Notes: generated from the sequence alone by a model not told the origin. Counted from the first letter of the stretch, positions 18,510 through 27,352 are shown. The stretch is 64,000 nucleotides of DNA from Fuerstiella sp. (GCA_014238335.1 JABABI010000014.1:36948-100947), one strand, 5' to 3'. A program made the numbers and translations.

Positions 18510-19958
18510 ATGAATTTTCGAGTGACACCGAGGTTAGCGATCGACTTCGCGAAAAGTGAGCTGGGGCGCCAGTCCGCCGAGCTTCAGCGAACGCAGAAGC
18601 AGATATCCACGGGGAACAGGCTGCACCGCCCTTCCGATGATCCGACGGCCGTGCGCCGTAGCATCATCCAGAAGGACAATCTCACTCGATTGAACAGACA
18701 GATGGAATCGGTTGAACGTGCGAAATCCCGAGTCAGTCACGCTCACGTCCCACTGCGAGAAGCTCAACATCTGTTCGTGCGAGCACGAGAAATCGCGCTG
18801 GCGGGGGTGCAGGTGACGGAGCCCACGGAGAGGGCGTTTCTTGCGGAAGAACTTGATGTTATCCTGACGCAGATGGTCAGTCTCGCAAATACGGAGGACG
18901 AATCCGGCTACCTCTTTGCGGGCACTGCCACGGAAACCGAACCATTTACGCTGGATGCGTCGAAGTCGAGTGGTACGGTGACCTATCACGGAAGCTCGGA
19001 CAGCTCTTTTCTGCGAATCAGCGGCGATGTGGAACGGGAGACTCTGATTGCCGGAGACGAGATCTTTCAGACGATTATTCGTGAACCGACAATAATTCTT
19101 GGTGACACGGGGCTGCGTTCAGGTCTGGGCACGGACACAGCAGTCGGAAATGGTAAGCTAACGGTGGCCCACACCAACACGACCTACGCTCCCGGTTCCG
19201 GTGTGGCTGCCGGGGCCAGTTCGGTGGCGGGTGATACGATCATAGGGGCTACCGGCACTCACCAGCTGCAGATTGACGACACCAGCGGAACGGGAGCGTT
19301 CGGCACGATATCATTGAATGGTACGACAGCTATCGGTTTCACCAGTGCAGATACCGACCTTACGGTGACAGGACCGAATGGTGAAGCGGTTCAAGTTGAC
19401 CTGTCCGCCATCGTCGCGGGTTTCAGTGGAACGGTGGATATCGTTGCCAGCGGTACCGTTTCTATCGATGGTGGTGCAACGACGACCCCCATCGCGTTCA
19501 CTGCCAATCAGATTCTCACTGACCCTGCGGACGGATCTACCATTCATCTTGATACTTCGGCAATGTTTCGAACGGGTGAAGACTACATCGAGTTCCCAGG
19601 GACGAATGATGTGTTCGATACGCTGGCAGCCCTGAGAGACGATCTGCTCAATACGCGCAACCTGAGTAGTCAGGGTCGACTGGACGCGATGAATAGACGT
19701 CTGGGAGACGTCGGAAGGGTCGAGGATCAGCTACTGAGCGAAGTGGGGGCTCAGTCAGTCGCGTTGGAGCAGATTGAACGTCTGCTGATCCGCACCCAGG
19801 ACCTGACTCTGGATCAGCAGATCCAATATGGCGAGACCACCAGTGCTAATGTGGCGGAAGCCGCCATTCGATTACAGGAGTTATTGACGCTGCAGCAATT
19901 CACCATGACGTCGGTGTCGAACCTGCTGTCTCATAATCTGCTGGACTTTCTAAAATAA
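18510..19958 (+). CDS. flgL: Flagellar hook-associated protein 3, FlgL
   Basis: Second hook-filament junction protein, 482 residues. The flagellin-type N-terminal helix is present (SAELQRTQKQISTGNRLHRP and SDDPTAVRRSI) with EESGYLFAGT-like DESGYLFAGTATETEPF, and a C-terminal helix rich in Gln/Leu ending SVSNLLSHNLLDFLK. The protein is longer than E. coli FlgL (317) because of a Gly/Thr/Ser-rich central insertion (about 200-350), which should form an outward-facing domain. It starts 27 bases after flgK. The usual downstream fliW and csrA genes are not here; instead a half-size HDOD-like gene follows. Confidence 0.93.
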   Translation: MNFRVTPRLAIDFAKSELGRQSAELQRTQKQISTGNRLHRPSDDPTAVRRSIIQKDNLTRLNRQMESVERAKSRVSHAHVPLREAQHLFVRAREIALAGVQVTEPTERAFLAEELDVILTQMVSLANTEDESGYLFAGTATETEPFTLDASKSSGTVTYHGSSDSSFLRISGDVERETLIAGDEIFQTIIREPTIILGDTGLRSGLGTDTAVGNGKLTVAHTNTTYAPGSGVAAGASSVAGDTIIGATGTHQLQIDDTSGTGAFGTISLNGTTAIGFTSADTDLTVTGPNGEAVQVDLSAIVAGFSGTVDIVASGTVSIDGGATTTPIAFTANQILTDPADGSTIHLDTSAMFRTGEDYIEFPGTNDVFDTLAALRDDLLNTRNLSSQGRLDAMNRRLGDVGRVEDQLLSEVGAQSVALEQIERLLIRTQDLTLDQQIQYGETTSANVAEAAIRLQELLTLQQFTMTSVSNLLSHNLLDFLK

Positions 19959-19983
19959 GAACTCGTCACAGGAAGACACGGCG

Positions 19984-20343
19984 ATGGACACGGAAAACCG
20001 AGCGGCTCTCGATGAACATGAGGGAGAAGCAGCACCCAGAGTTCGATTGGACTCTGCGCAGTTCGCACCACCATCGCCACACGCATTTGACCTTCCCGAC
20101 CGTGGTGAAATGGAGCGTCTCTCGAAGTGGCTTGACGGACACGAAATCAATATCAATGAATTCGGCGAAAGACTTGCCAGACATGACGGCCTGAGCCGCT
20201 ATGTGATTGCGGTGGCGAACCACAGTGCTCAAAACGCAGATTCAGCGATTTGCGAACCAACTCACGCCGCGGCATTCCTTGGACAGAGGGCACTGCAGCG
20301 CCTGCTGAGCCCGCTGGCCGTGGAGTCGCCCGCTGACGCCTGA
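19984..20343 (+). CDS. Small protein resembling the N-terminal half of an HDOD domain
   Basis: Product of 119 residues. Residues about 37-110 match the pattern of the first helices of HDOD signalling domains: WLDGHEININEFGERLARHD aligns with the 'dpd-sl-ela-ii-dp' segment, LSRYVIAVANHSAQ with 'ls-rvLrlaNSa', and AAFLGQRALQRLLSPLA with the 'Ai-~LG-~~lr~l' helix. The rest of the HDOD fold, another 100 or so residues, is missing. The N-terminal 36 residues are polar. AGGA at 19971-19974 lies upstream of ATG 19984, and the gap after flgL is 25 bases, so it is probably the last gene of the operon. A regulatory role in flagellar timing is inference. Confidence 0.6.
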   Translation: MDTENRAALDEHEGEAAPRVRLDSAQFAPPSPHAFDLPDRGEMERLSKWLDGHEININEFGERLARHDGLSRYVIAVANHSAQNADSAICEPTHAAAFLGQRALQRLLSPLAVESPADA

Positions 20344-20363
20344 CGGCTGCGATCAGAGTTGGA

Positions 20364-20411
20364 GCACCTCTGCTTTTTCCGCGCAATTCGACAGCGGCGG
20401 AGCAGAGGGGC
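20364..20411. repeat. Long inverted repeat between convergent genes
   Basis: Arms GCACCTCTGC (20364-20373) and GCAGAGGGGC (20402-20411) pair with one mismatch, and an inner CCGC/GCGG pair (20379-20382, 20393-20396) would extend the stem. It lies 20 bases after the last flagellar-operon gene and before the end of the convergent sulfatase gene. No T-run follows on either strand, so a factor-independent terminator is not supported; a transcript-end structure is possible. Confidence 0.35.
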
Positions 20412-20484
20412 CGTTGCTTGCCGCTCGATCATTCGAAGCCGGGCGAACGCAGCCTGCTGCCGATGAACTGTCCTGAGCTGGTCG

Positions 20485-22083
20485 TTAACCAGCTTCGCGA
20501 AACTGCTGCTGCCACTTTTTAGGCATGACTTTCATGTCTGAGTCGTCCTTGTAGTGCTGGCGAAGCTGTTCCAGGTCCTTCGTCAACGTCTTTATCACGT
20601 CAGCGTAGTCAGGGTTGTTGTATTCGTTCTGAAGCTCGTCCGGGTCCTTTTTCAGGTCGTATAGTTCCCATTCGTCGAACTGGTAGAAGCGAATCAGCTT
20701 GTAGCGATCTGTGCGGATTCCGTTATGTCCGGCCACCATGTGTACACTGGGATATTCATAGTAGTGATAATAAATTGACTTGCGCCAGTCGGACTGTGAC
20801 TCGCCCTTAAGAAGGGGCGTCAGTGATTTGCCCTGCATGTCAGCGGGGATCCGGGCGCCCGCGACCTCCAGAAAGGTCTCTGCATAGTCCAGGTTTTGAA
20901 CAAGATCCCGATTGACTGAGCCTGGTTTTGTCACGCCCGGCCACTTCACAATCAACGGCATTTTCAGAGACTCTTCGTACATCCAGCGTTTGTCGAACCA
21001 GCCGTGATCGCCCAGATAGAAACCCTGATCCGATGAGTAGATTACGATGGTGTTGTCATCCAGTCCGTTTTCCTTCAGGAAGCGGACCATACGTCCAACG
21101 CTTTCATCGACACCTTTGATGCAGCGCAGATAGTTGCGGATGTACCGGTGATACTTCCAGCGAACCAGTTCTTTGCCAGTGAGTTTCAGTTTTCGAAGTT
21201 CATTGTTCTTGGGTTCGAACGCTGCATCCCATGTGCTTAGCTGTTCCGGTGTCATCTTCTGCTTATTCCTGATTCCCGATCGGTCCATTGATTTTCCGGT
21301 TGGGTTCCAATTCGCCAACTTCGGGCCGAAGCAATCCGCCACCAGATTCAGATGACCGTCGATTCCCATTTCATGAAAACGCGCGGGGCTGGCGTTGTCG
21401 GCATAGTCGTCAAACAGCGTTGCCGGTTCAGGGATTTCAACGTCATCGTACAGACTGAGATGTCGCAGGGCGGGCATCCACGTGCGATGCGGAGCCTTGT
21501 GCTGGCACATCAGCATGAACGGCCTTTCACCGCCGACATTTTCCTTCAGCCAGTCAAGTGCCATGTCGGTGACGATATCCGTACAGTAGCCTTCGATGAC
21601 TTCACGTCCCTTTGGTCCCTGGAATGCCGGGTTGTAGTAGTCTCCCTGGCCGGGCAGCACCTTCCAGTAATCGAACCCCTGAGGATCGGTGCCCAGGTGC
21701 CATTTGCCCAGCATTGCCGTTGCATAACCGGCTTTCTGCAGAAGCTTCGGAAACGTCTGCTGGTCACCGTTGAACTTGTTTCCATTGCTCATAAAGCCAT
21801 TCAGATGACTGTGCTTGCCGGTCTGGATGACGGCTCGACTGGGCCCGCAGATGCTGTTGGTACAGAAGCTGTTCTGGAACAGCATGCCTTCCGCCGCCAG
21901 TTTGTCGATATTTGGTGTTGGGTTGACGCCCTTCAACCACCCGCCGTACGCACCAATCGCGTGTGGGGCATGGTCATCCGTGAAAATGAACAGGATGTTC
22001 GGCCGTTCGGCGGCGAATAGTGTGGCGTTTGCGATCGCGACACAGGAGAGACTTGTAAGCAGGAATTGGCGTGTCATCGTCAT
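20485..22083 (-). CDS. Exported sulfatase, formylglycine type
   Basis: Secreted sulfuric ester hydrolase of 532 residues (alkaline phosphatase superfamily, S1 sulfatase). The signal peptide is residues 1-24 (FLLTSLSCVAIANATLFAA). Metal residues DD at 36-37 are followed by the formylglycine site SICGPSRA, with C79 converted to formylglycine by a sulfatase-modifying enzyme. Further markers are GKWHLGTDPQGFDYW, a DHGWFD segment, and a C-terminal DUF4976-like block with WELYDLKKDPDEL. Overall it resembles heparan or mucin-desulfating sulfatases of planctomycetes; the substrate is unknown. It is convergent with the flagellar operon and divergent from the symporter gene, so it shares a regulatory region with the symporter. 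Confidence 0.92.
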   Translation of the reverse strand: MTMTRQFLLTSLSCVAIANATLFAAERPNILFIFTDDHAPHAIGAYGGWLKGVNPTPNIDKLAAEGMLFQNSFCTNSICGPSRAVIQTGKHSHLNGFMSNGNKFNGDQQTFPKLLQKAGYATAMLGKWHLGTDPQGFDYWKVLPGQGDYYNPAFQGPKGREVIEGYCTDIVTDMALDWLKENVGGERPFMLMCQHKAPHRTWMPALRHLSLYDDVEIPEPATLFDDYADNASPARFHEMGIDGHLNLVADCFGPKLANWNPTGKSMDRSGIRNKQKMTPEQLSTWDAAFEPKNNELRKLKLTGKELVRWKYHRYIRNYLRCIKGVDESVGRMVRFLKENGLDDNTIVIYSSDQGFYLGDHGWFDKRWMYEESLKMPLIVKWPGVTKPGSVNRDLVQNLDYAETFLEVAGARIPADMQGKSLTPLLKGESQSDWRKSIYYHYYEYPSVHMVAGHNGIRTDRYKLIRFYQFDEWELYDLKKDPDELQNEYNNPDYADVIKTLTKDLEQLRQHYKDDSDMKVMPKKWQQQFREAG

Positions 22084-22518
22084 GCTGGTGAATTGTGGAG
22101 TGGCCGAAATGGGTGAACGGGAATTCGAACTGCGACGCTGGCCCCGTACGAATGAGTAAACACTGCCGCGCGCAGCAGATCCGAATCATCCTGGCTGATA
22201 CCCTGGTCCGTCAACTGACTGACACCCACTGTCCGTGGAACCGTTGATCTTAGCAGGAGGGCGCGGGGAAATGTGAGGCAATCGTTTGTCGAATCGCAGC
22301 GTTCCGGGGCTTCGGCACTCGATCGCCTGAGGTGTCACCGGCGTTTCGACCTGCTGCCGCTTCAATTCCGCACTGTCGTCAGCGACGTTGCTTTGCTGGC
22401 AGCGGATTGTCTTTCCAGAGTCACGGCGATATTGTTTACACGCTGATTTCGTTCATTAGTCAACGCCGATCCGGCTGCTGCCCAACGTCTGTACGCTCCG
22501 GGAAAGTCAGGAATATTT
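22084..22518. promoter_or_regulatory. Divergent region between sulfatase and symporter genes
   Basis: These 435 bases separate the start codons of two divergent genes and should contain both promoters. No ORF with recognisable content, repeat or clear promoter consensus was found. AGGAATATTT upstream of the symporter ATG 22519 may act as its ribosome binding site. Confidence 0.4.
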
Positions 22519-24519
22519 ATGGCCAATTCGCTTCTGGGGATGCACGCCGCCGACTGGATTGTGCTGAGCTGTTACTTCATTGTGATTCTGGGGATCGGCG
22601 TGTGGTCGGCGACCCGCGTCAAAGATGCGGCCGACTTCTTCATGGGGGGCCGTCGCTTTGGCAAATTCTTCATGATGTTTTTTGCCTTCGGCTCTGGTAC
22701 CAGCAGCGACCAGGCGATCACAGTCGTGGCTGGTACCTGGAGGACCGGTCTGGCCGGTATCTGGTGGCAGTTTCTATGGCTGCCCGCGACTCCGTTCTAC
22801 TGGGTCATCGCACCAATTCTGCGACGCATTCGGGCGCTGACGACGGCCGATTTTTTCGGAGCCAGGTTCAGTCCGGCCACGGCCGTTCTGTATTCCGCAT
22901 ATGGCATCCTGATCTCCATCGTGTTCATTGCCGGAGCATTATTCAGCAGCGGGAAAATGATTAATGCACTGACCGGAAATGCACTTGATGAAATGGCTGT
23001 GCAGATGAATGTGCAGGTCCCGAGCGTCTCTTTCACGTCGACAGCGGCCGCTCAGGACGATCCGGCTGGTGCAGACGTCGCGGTAGCGTCAACAGTGTCT
23101 GTGCAGTGGCGTGCGCTGCAGGGGTACGAATACGCAATTTTGGCCATGACTGTCCTGTTCGTCACATACGGAATGGCAGGCGGACTGGCAGCTGCCATTA
23201 TCACGGACTCTATTCAGGGCGTGCTGACCATTGCTTTTTCGATACTGTTGCTGCCGTTTGTGTTTCATGAGATCGGCGGGTTTGGCGCTCTGCAGCAATT
23301 CGCAGACCTCAAGCCCGGCATGTTTGACTTCGTCGCCAGCGCGGAAGTTGCCGAACAACTCGGCCGTGAGCCAATCACCGTATTTTACGTCTGCGTTCTA
23401 TCGATCACCGCTTTGGCCGGAATTATCGTTCAACCACACATCATGGGTGTCTGTGGTGCCGGTAAAACTGAGTTCGAAGGGCGTTTTGGTTTCACTGTGG
23501 GCAACTTCCTGAAGCGTTTCTGTACAGTCGCCTGGACGTTCACCGGCCTTGCCTGCATCGCATGGTATCTGGGCACGAACAGTCCGCTGCTGCAGTCCGG
23601 TGACCCTGCTGACCAGGCGTTGTATGCATCTTTGCAGCAGCGAGTCAGCGCTGATTATGAAAGCCTGCCTGAAGAACAGCAGGCTGACATTGACCTGGCG
23701 GACAGTAAGTTCGCGGACGAATTGTTTGGGCGAGCCGCCTACGATATTCTTCCACGAATCGCTCCAGGGCTGATAGGACTGCTGATGGCATCGCTGCTGG
23801 CGGCGGTGATGAGTACCAGTGATGCGCAGATGGTCGTTTCCAGCGGACTGTTCACAGAGAATATCTATAAACGCCACTTGGCACCGGACAGATCGGACAG
23901 CCACTACCTGTGGGTCGCGCGTTTTGCGGGACTGGTCATTGTGCTGGCCGCCTTGATTCTGCAGGCGACATTCACCGACGTCATTCACGCTATGAAAGTG
24001 GTGATTAAAACGCCCGCCGCCATCGGGATAAGTATGTGGTTCGGAATCTTCTGGAGACGCTGGAATACAAACGCCGTGTGGATTTCGACATCGGCTGCCG
24101 TCCTTTCATGGATCGTGGTCAGTCACAACGGTACGTGGCTGCACGACCAGTTGCCTCAATTCAAAAGCCTGTTTCGTCAGACCGATAATGGTTGGGTGAT
24201 GCTGGATATGTGGCAAAGTCTGAGCTATATCGGTGGCGGAGTGATTGCTGGTGTCATCACTGCGCTCGTCACCAGGCAGCAATCGTCGCAGCAGCTGGAT
24301 CCATTTTTTACATTGCTGCGTACGCCCGTCCAGGAGGACGAAATCGTGCCTGCACCCTGCACCGTGCCCGAGAATAATCCAATTCGGGAATCCGTTATCG
24401 AATTTGGCGGGTTCCAGTTTCCCACACCCACGAAGTTCGGGGTTGGCGGCTTTGTAGTGGCCTGGATTCTGGTCTTTGCGATCGTCGGAATGACAAAACT
24501 GCTCAGCATTCTGGTTTGA
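22519..24519 (+). CDS. Sodium:solute symporter (SSS family)
   Basis: Inner-membrane secondary transporter of 666 residues, a little long for SSS proteins (500-600). Landmarks: WIVLSCYFIVILGIGVWSA in segment 1, MGGRRFGKFFMMFFAFGSGT (sodium-site region) in segment 2, then TADFFGARFSP and a late LLAAVMSTSDAQM stretch typical of segments 9-10. About 13 membrane segments are expected, with a hydrophilic insertion around residues 165-200 and another around 370-400. The substrate is unknown. The next gene, an SDR oxidoreductase, begins 47 bases downstream on the same strand, so uptake followed by oxidation of a sugar or polyol is possible. It diverges from a sulfatase gene. Confidence 0.9.
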   Translation: MANSLLGMHAADWIVLSCYFIVILGIGVWSATRVKDAADFFMGGRRFGKFFMMFFAFGSGTSSDQAITVVAGTWRTGLAGIWWQFLWLPATPFYWVIAPILRRIRALTTADFFGARFSPATAVLYSAYGILISIVFIAGALFSSGKMINALTGNALDEMAVQMNVQVPSVSFTSTAAAQDDPAGADVAVASTVSVQWRALQGYEYAILAMTVLFVTYGMAGGLAAAIITDSIQGVLTIAFSILLLPFVFHEIGGFGALQQFADLKPGMFDFVASAEVAEQLGREPITVFYVCVLSITALAGIIVQPHIMGVCGAGKTEFEGRFGFTVGNFLKRFCTVAWTFTGLACIAWYLGTNSPLLQSGDPADQALYASLQQRVSADYESLPEEQQADIDLADSKFADELFGRAAYDILPRIAPGLIGLLMASLLAAVMSTSDAQMVVSSGLFTENIYKRHLAPDRSDSHYLWVARFAGLVIVLAALILQATFTDVIHAMKVVIKTPAAIGISMWFGIFWRRWNTNAVWISTSAAVLSWIVVSHNGTWLHDQLPQFKSLFRQTDNGWVMLDMWQSLSYIGGGVIAGVITALVTRQQSSQQLDPFFTLLRTPVQEDEIVPAPCTVPENNPIRESVIEFGGFQFPTPTKFGVGGFVVAWILVFAIVGMTKLLSILV

Positions 24520-24566
24520 TTCGGCGACACATCAGCGGCAGAGACGGAATTTACTGGAGAACGTAC

Positions 24567-25373
24567 ATGATTAATCTCAAAGGACATTCGGCACTCGTGA
24601 CGGGGTCGACCAAAGGTGTTGGCAGAGCCATTGTGGAAGCGTTTGCATTCGCCGGGGCGAATGTGGTCATCCACGGTCGCCGGGAAAGTTCGGAATCGGA
24701 AGAAGTGCTGTCTCACTGCCGGTCCGCTGGGGTGACCGCAGAATTTATCAGGGGCGACCTTTCCGGTCCGACAGACACCGTTGTTGATGAGGTGTTTGCC
24801 GAAGCGATCAGTGTGATGCCCGCAATTGATATTCTGGTCAACAATGCCGGTACTTATATGGACAAGCCGTATCTGGAAATGGACCTGGCGACATACAGCA
24901 CCACAATGCGTTTGAACGTTGATGCTCCATACTTCCTGACGCAGAAATTCGCTCGACGCTGGATCGCAGAACAGGCTGCCGGACGTGTGCTGATGATCGG
25001 CTCCATCAATGGACAACTGGCAGAACCTGTGCACACGTGCTACGACGCGTCAAAAGGAGCCGTGGCGATGCTGGTCAAATCGCTCTGCGTATCTCTGGCG
25101 CCCTACCGCATCAGAGTCAACGGGCTGGCACCGGGACTGGTGAGTACTCCTCTGACTTCGATCATAGAAGAAGATCCGAAGTTCAAAAGCTGGATGTGTC
25201 TGCATACACCCAATGGCGAAGTGCCAGGGCCGGAAGTCTGTGGCGACGGGGCGGTGTACCTGGTCAGTGATGCTGCTCAACATGTTCACGGTCACATGTT
25301 GATGGTTGACGGCGGTATGAGTGGCTGGCAGCAACCTGACATGCCGCGTCAGTGGAGCGAAGATCGGGCGTAA
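24567..25373 (+). CDS. Short-chain dehydrogenase/reductase (SDR)
   Basis: Cytosolic NAD(P)-dependent oxidoreductase, 268 residues, the usual SDR size. Cofactor motif TGSTKGVG (12-19), the structural NNAGTY motif, and catalytic S146, Y159, K163 (GSIN, then YDASK) are all visible. A Gly-rich C-terminal VDGGMSGW motif is also typical. ATG 24567 is used because MINLKGHSALVTG begins the fold; an upstream start at 24516 would overlap the symporter. R37-R38 (HGRRE) after the second strand is compatible with NADPH preference, which is inference. Its position after the symporter suggests it acts on the imported compound. The sugar acid or polyol substrate is unknown. Confidence 0.9.
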   Translation: MINLKGHSALVTGSTKGVGRAIVEAFAFAGANVVIHGRRESSESEEVLSHCRSAGVTAEFIRGDLSGPTDTVVDEVFAEAISVMPAIDILVNNAGTYMDKPYLEMDLATYSTTMRLNVDAPYFLTQKFARRWIAEQAAGRVLMIGSINGQLAEPVHTCYDASKGAVAMLVKSLCVSLAPYRIRVNGLAPGLVSTPLTSIIEEDPKFKSWMCLHTPNGEVPGPEVCGDGAVYLVSDAAQHVHGHMLMVDGGMSGWQQPDMPRQWSEDRA

Positions 25374-25431
25374 GTCACAACCGGTTGAACATGGCTGGCT
25401 CGGCTGTACATTTCTGACTGATCAGCAGGCG

Positions 25432-25454
25432 GTCCAACCGTTTTCGGTTGGGAC
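25432..25454. terminator. Hairpin between convergent SDR and LRR genes
   Basis: GTCCAACCG (25432-25440), a TTTT loop and CGGTTGGGAC (25445-25454) form a 9-bp stem with one bulged G. It lies between two convergent genes, where a bidirectional transcript end is expected. No T-run follows the stem on either strand, so the call as terminator is tentative. Confidence 0.4.
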
Positions 25455-25505
25455 AGGTACGACTCAAAACGCTTCCGCCGACCGAGAACGTCCGTCCGAA
25501 ATCGT

Positions 25506-26009
25506 CTAACGCCGAACTTTACAGTTTGGCAGAGCTGTCTTCAGTTTGTCAATGCCGGCATCCGTCACCCTTGTCTGTTCGACGATCAGGTCTTCCAGAT
25601 TCGTCAGCCCATAAAGCTGCTCCAGACCGGCATCGGTGACATTAGTTTCGAACAGCCCCAGCTCTTTAAGCGTCGACAATCCATTCAGGTGCTTTAGGCC
25701 TGCGTCAGTGATTTTTGTGCCGTTCAGCCACATTTTTTGCACGTTGCTGAGGCCCCGCACGTGTCGTAATCCGGAGTCCGTCAAAGGCTTGTCCTCGAAA
25801 TCGACGGAAATCAGTTTGCCGTCCCCGTCCATCCCGACAGTGGCCCCCAGTTTTCTCAGTTTCCGTTGTCTCGACATGAGCGAGATGAACACCAGGAGGA
25901 ACGCAATGACGATGCTGAAATTGATCATCATCCCGGGAAGACTGTACAGGAACTCCTCGAACCCATTTAGCTTCTCGACATTTTCCATCGTGTCTACGGA
26001 GTCCATCAC
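25506..26009 (-). CDS. Membrane-anchored leucine-rich repeat protein
   Basis: 167-residue protein. A short polar N-terminus is followed by one membrane segment (about residues 24-45, SLPGMMINFSIVIAFLLVFI), and then by leucine-rich repeats of 23-24 residues (from about residue 74: TDSGLRHVRGLSNVQKMWLN, TDAGLKHLNGLSTLKELGL, TDAGLEQLYGLTNLEDLIV, TDAGIDKLKTALPNC). The TDAGL repeat type is common in planctomycetes and eukaryotic F-box LRR proteins. The repeats probably bind a protein partner; the partner and side of the membrane are unknown. With only one short anchor and four repeats it is far smaller than most relatives. It is transcribed away from rpsD's terminator region. Confidence 0.8.
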   Translation of the reverse strand: MMDSVDTMENVEKLNGFEEFLYSLPGMMINFSIVIAFLLVFISLMSRQRKLRKLGATVGMDGDGKLISVDFEDKPLTDSGLRHVRGLSNVQKMWLNGTKITDAGLKHLNGLSTLKELGLFETNVTDAGLEQLYGLTNLEDLIVEQTRVTDAGIDKLKTALPNCKVRR

Positions 26010-26234
26010 GGCGCCTCACGTTTGCTGAATCAGAATTGTCTATCAACACATACCGGCGCACTTGCGCTGCGAATCGGCGTGACTTTCCGTCCTGCGATCC
26101 CTTTATTGAGTAAAGGTGTCGAGCCCCCTGGCCATTATTTCGCACTTTGTCTGCCGGAACACGCAATTCGTTCAGATCGCCAAAGTATCCGAATGTCTCT
26201 GGTGATGCAAACGTTATCCTGTGAGCGACGGCAG

Positions 26235-26273
26235 CAAAAGAAAGAGCCGGGCCGCCTGTTTGGCGTCCGGCTC
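26235..26273 (-). terminator. Rho-independent terminator of rpsD
   Basis: On the minus strand a GC-rich stem is formed by GAGCCGG (26267-26273) with CCGGCTC (26244-26250), extended inwards by GACGCC/GGCGGC pairing around an AAACA loop, followed by a run rich in T (26236-26243, TTTCTTTT). It starts about 30 bases after the rpsD stop codon. Stem plus T-run make this a strong factor-independent terminator. Confidence 0.85.
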
Positions 26274-26303
26274 AGAATCACAAAATGCTGTCGATCGAGA
26301 CTG

Positions 26304-26912
26304 TTATCGTGACAGAAACGCGACAACCTGGTTGACGTCAACCTGCAGACCAACGTCCGAGAAGCTCGGAATCGTTGTTACGACGGCAGAGAAGCTGCCA
26401 TCGTCGTAATTGATCCATTCAGTCTGCGGAAGCGTGAGTCCTTCGCGAATGTTTTTGTACAGCACTTCCACATTCGGTCGTTTTCGAAGAGTAATTACGT
26501 CGCCGGGGCGAACCATGATGCCCGGTTTGTTAACGGTCACGCCGTTTAGCTGAAAGTGGCGGTGCACGATCCCCTGACGAGCCTGAGGTCGTGTGGACGC
26601 CAGGCCAGCCCGGCGAACAACATTGTCGAGGCGACGTTCACAGATGACCATCAGCTGTTCTCCGGTGTTGCCCTTCATGCTTCGGGCTTTGGCGAAGTAA
26701 CGGTTGAGCTGACGGTCGCGCAGTCCGTAATAAAATTTGATCTTTTGTTTTTCGGCAAGGCCCAAACCGTAGTTGGTCGGCTTCTTGCGTCGTTTGTGCA
26801 TCCCTGGCGGATATTCTTTCCGGTCCAGGGCCTTGATGGCACCATTTGATTCGTAAACATTGACGCCCAACCGTCGGTTGATGCGTCCCTTAGGACCCGT
26901 GTAACGACCCAT
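26304..26912 (-). CDS. rpsD: 30S ribosomal protein S4
   Basis: Primary 16S rRNA-binding protein of the small subunit, 202 residues. Start MGRYTGPKGRINRRLG at 26910-26912 is canonical; an upstream in-frame start at 26963 adds residues not found in S4. The S4 domain follows: LMVICERRLDNVVRRAGLA, RPQARQGIVHRHFQLNG, and the NKPGIMVRPGDVI loop. In many bacteria S4 also represses its own mRNA. Here it stands alone, outside the alpha operon, with a structured leader upstream (26988-27120) and a clear terminator downstream, so it forms a single-gene transcription unit. Planctomycetes are known for scattered ribosomal protein genes. Confidence 0.97.
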   Translation of the reverse strand: MGRYTGPKGRINRRLGVNVYESNGAIKALDRKEYPPGMHKRRKKPTNYGLGLAEKQKIKFYYGLRDRQLNRYFAKARSMKGNTGEQLMVICERRLDNVVRRAGLASTRPQARQGIVHRHFQLNGVTVNKPGIMVRPGDVITLRKRPNVEVLYKNIREGLTLPQTEWINYDDGSFSAVVTTIPSFSDVGLQVDVNQVVAFLSR

Positions 26913-27352
26913 TCTTTCCAAACTCCAATCATAATCTTCGGGCTCTGCACCACCATAACGCAACGCACGTCAGGCCGTCATCTTCTGTTGAACCGACCTG
27001 TCCATTCCGTGAATGGGGACCAGGTGATCAACTCCGACAGGCAGTTCGCAAACCAATTTGGCCGAACTGCGTGCAGAGAATACATCCGACCTGGAGCCTG
27101 TCGTTGAACAGGTTCGGCGACACATGACGATGCCCTAAGTCGGGAAGGTCGAAAGGGTATCGTCGATTCCCTCAATGATCAACAGCGTGATCGCAGCAAA
27201 TACCGGGAATTGCCGTCATTGAGCAGGCGAATGGTCCCCATTTGCACCATCGCTTGCCAGTTAAAGCTTTAGTGACCTCAAAAAACCTGTGCAACCGGGC
27301 TGGTACCGGGGCAAACTGTGGCCAGACCGAAGGTGCTGTTGGGCGTGTTCAC
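26913..27352 (-). promoter_or_regulatory. rpsD promoter and leader region
   Basis: These 440 bases lie between ktrA and rpsD, both on the minus strand, and hold no convincing gene. The half next to rpsD contains three stem-loops described separately. The half next to ktrA (27121-27352) is unstructured by eye and probably holds the promoter; I could not place -35/-10 boxes with confidence. Confidence 0.5.
26988..27120 (-). promoter_or_regulatory. Structured leader upstream of rpsD, candidate S4 autoregulatory RNA
   Basis: Three hairpins lie in series about 75-210 bases before the rpsD start. Hairpin A: ACCTG (26996-27000) and CCATTC (27002-27007) pair with GAATGG (27011-27016) and CAGGT (27021-27025), with GTTGA/TCAAC (26988-26992, 27028-27032) closing the base. 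Hairpin B: GCAGTTCG (27041-27048) plus CAAA pairs with TTTG and CGAACTGC (27063-27070), loop CCAA, perfect 8-bp outer stem. Hairpin C: CCGACCTG-type arm (27087-27094) or CCTG (27097-27100) pairs with CAGGTTCGG (27109-27117). The two alternative pairings in C could support switching. No T-run follows, so this is not a ktrA terminator. Function as an S4-binding leader is inference from position. Confidence 0.45.
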
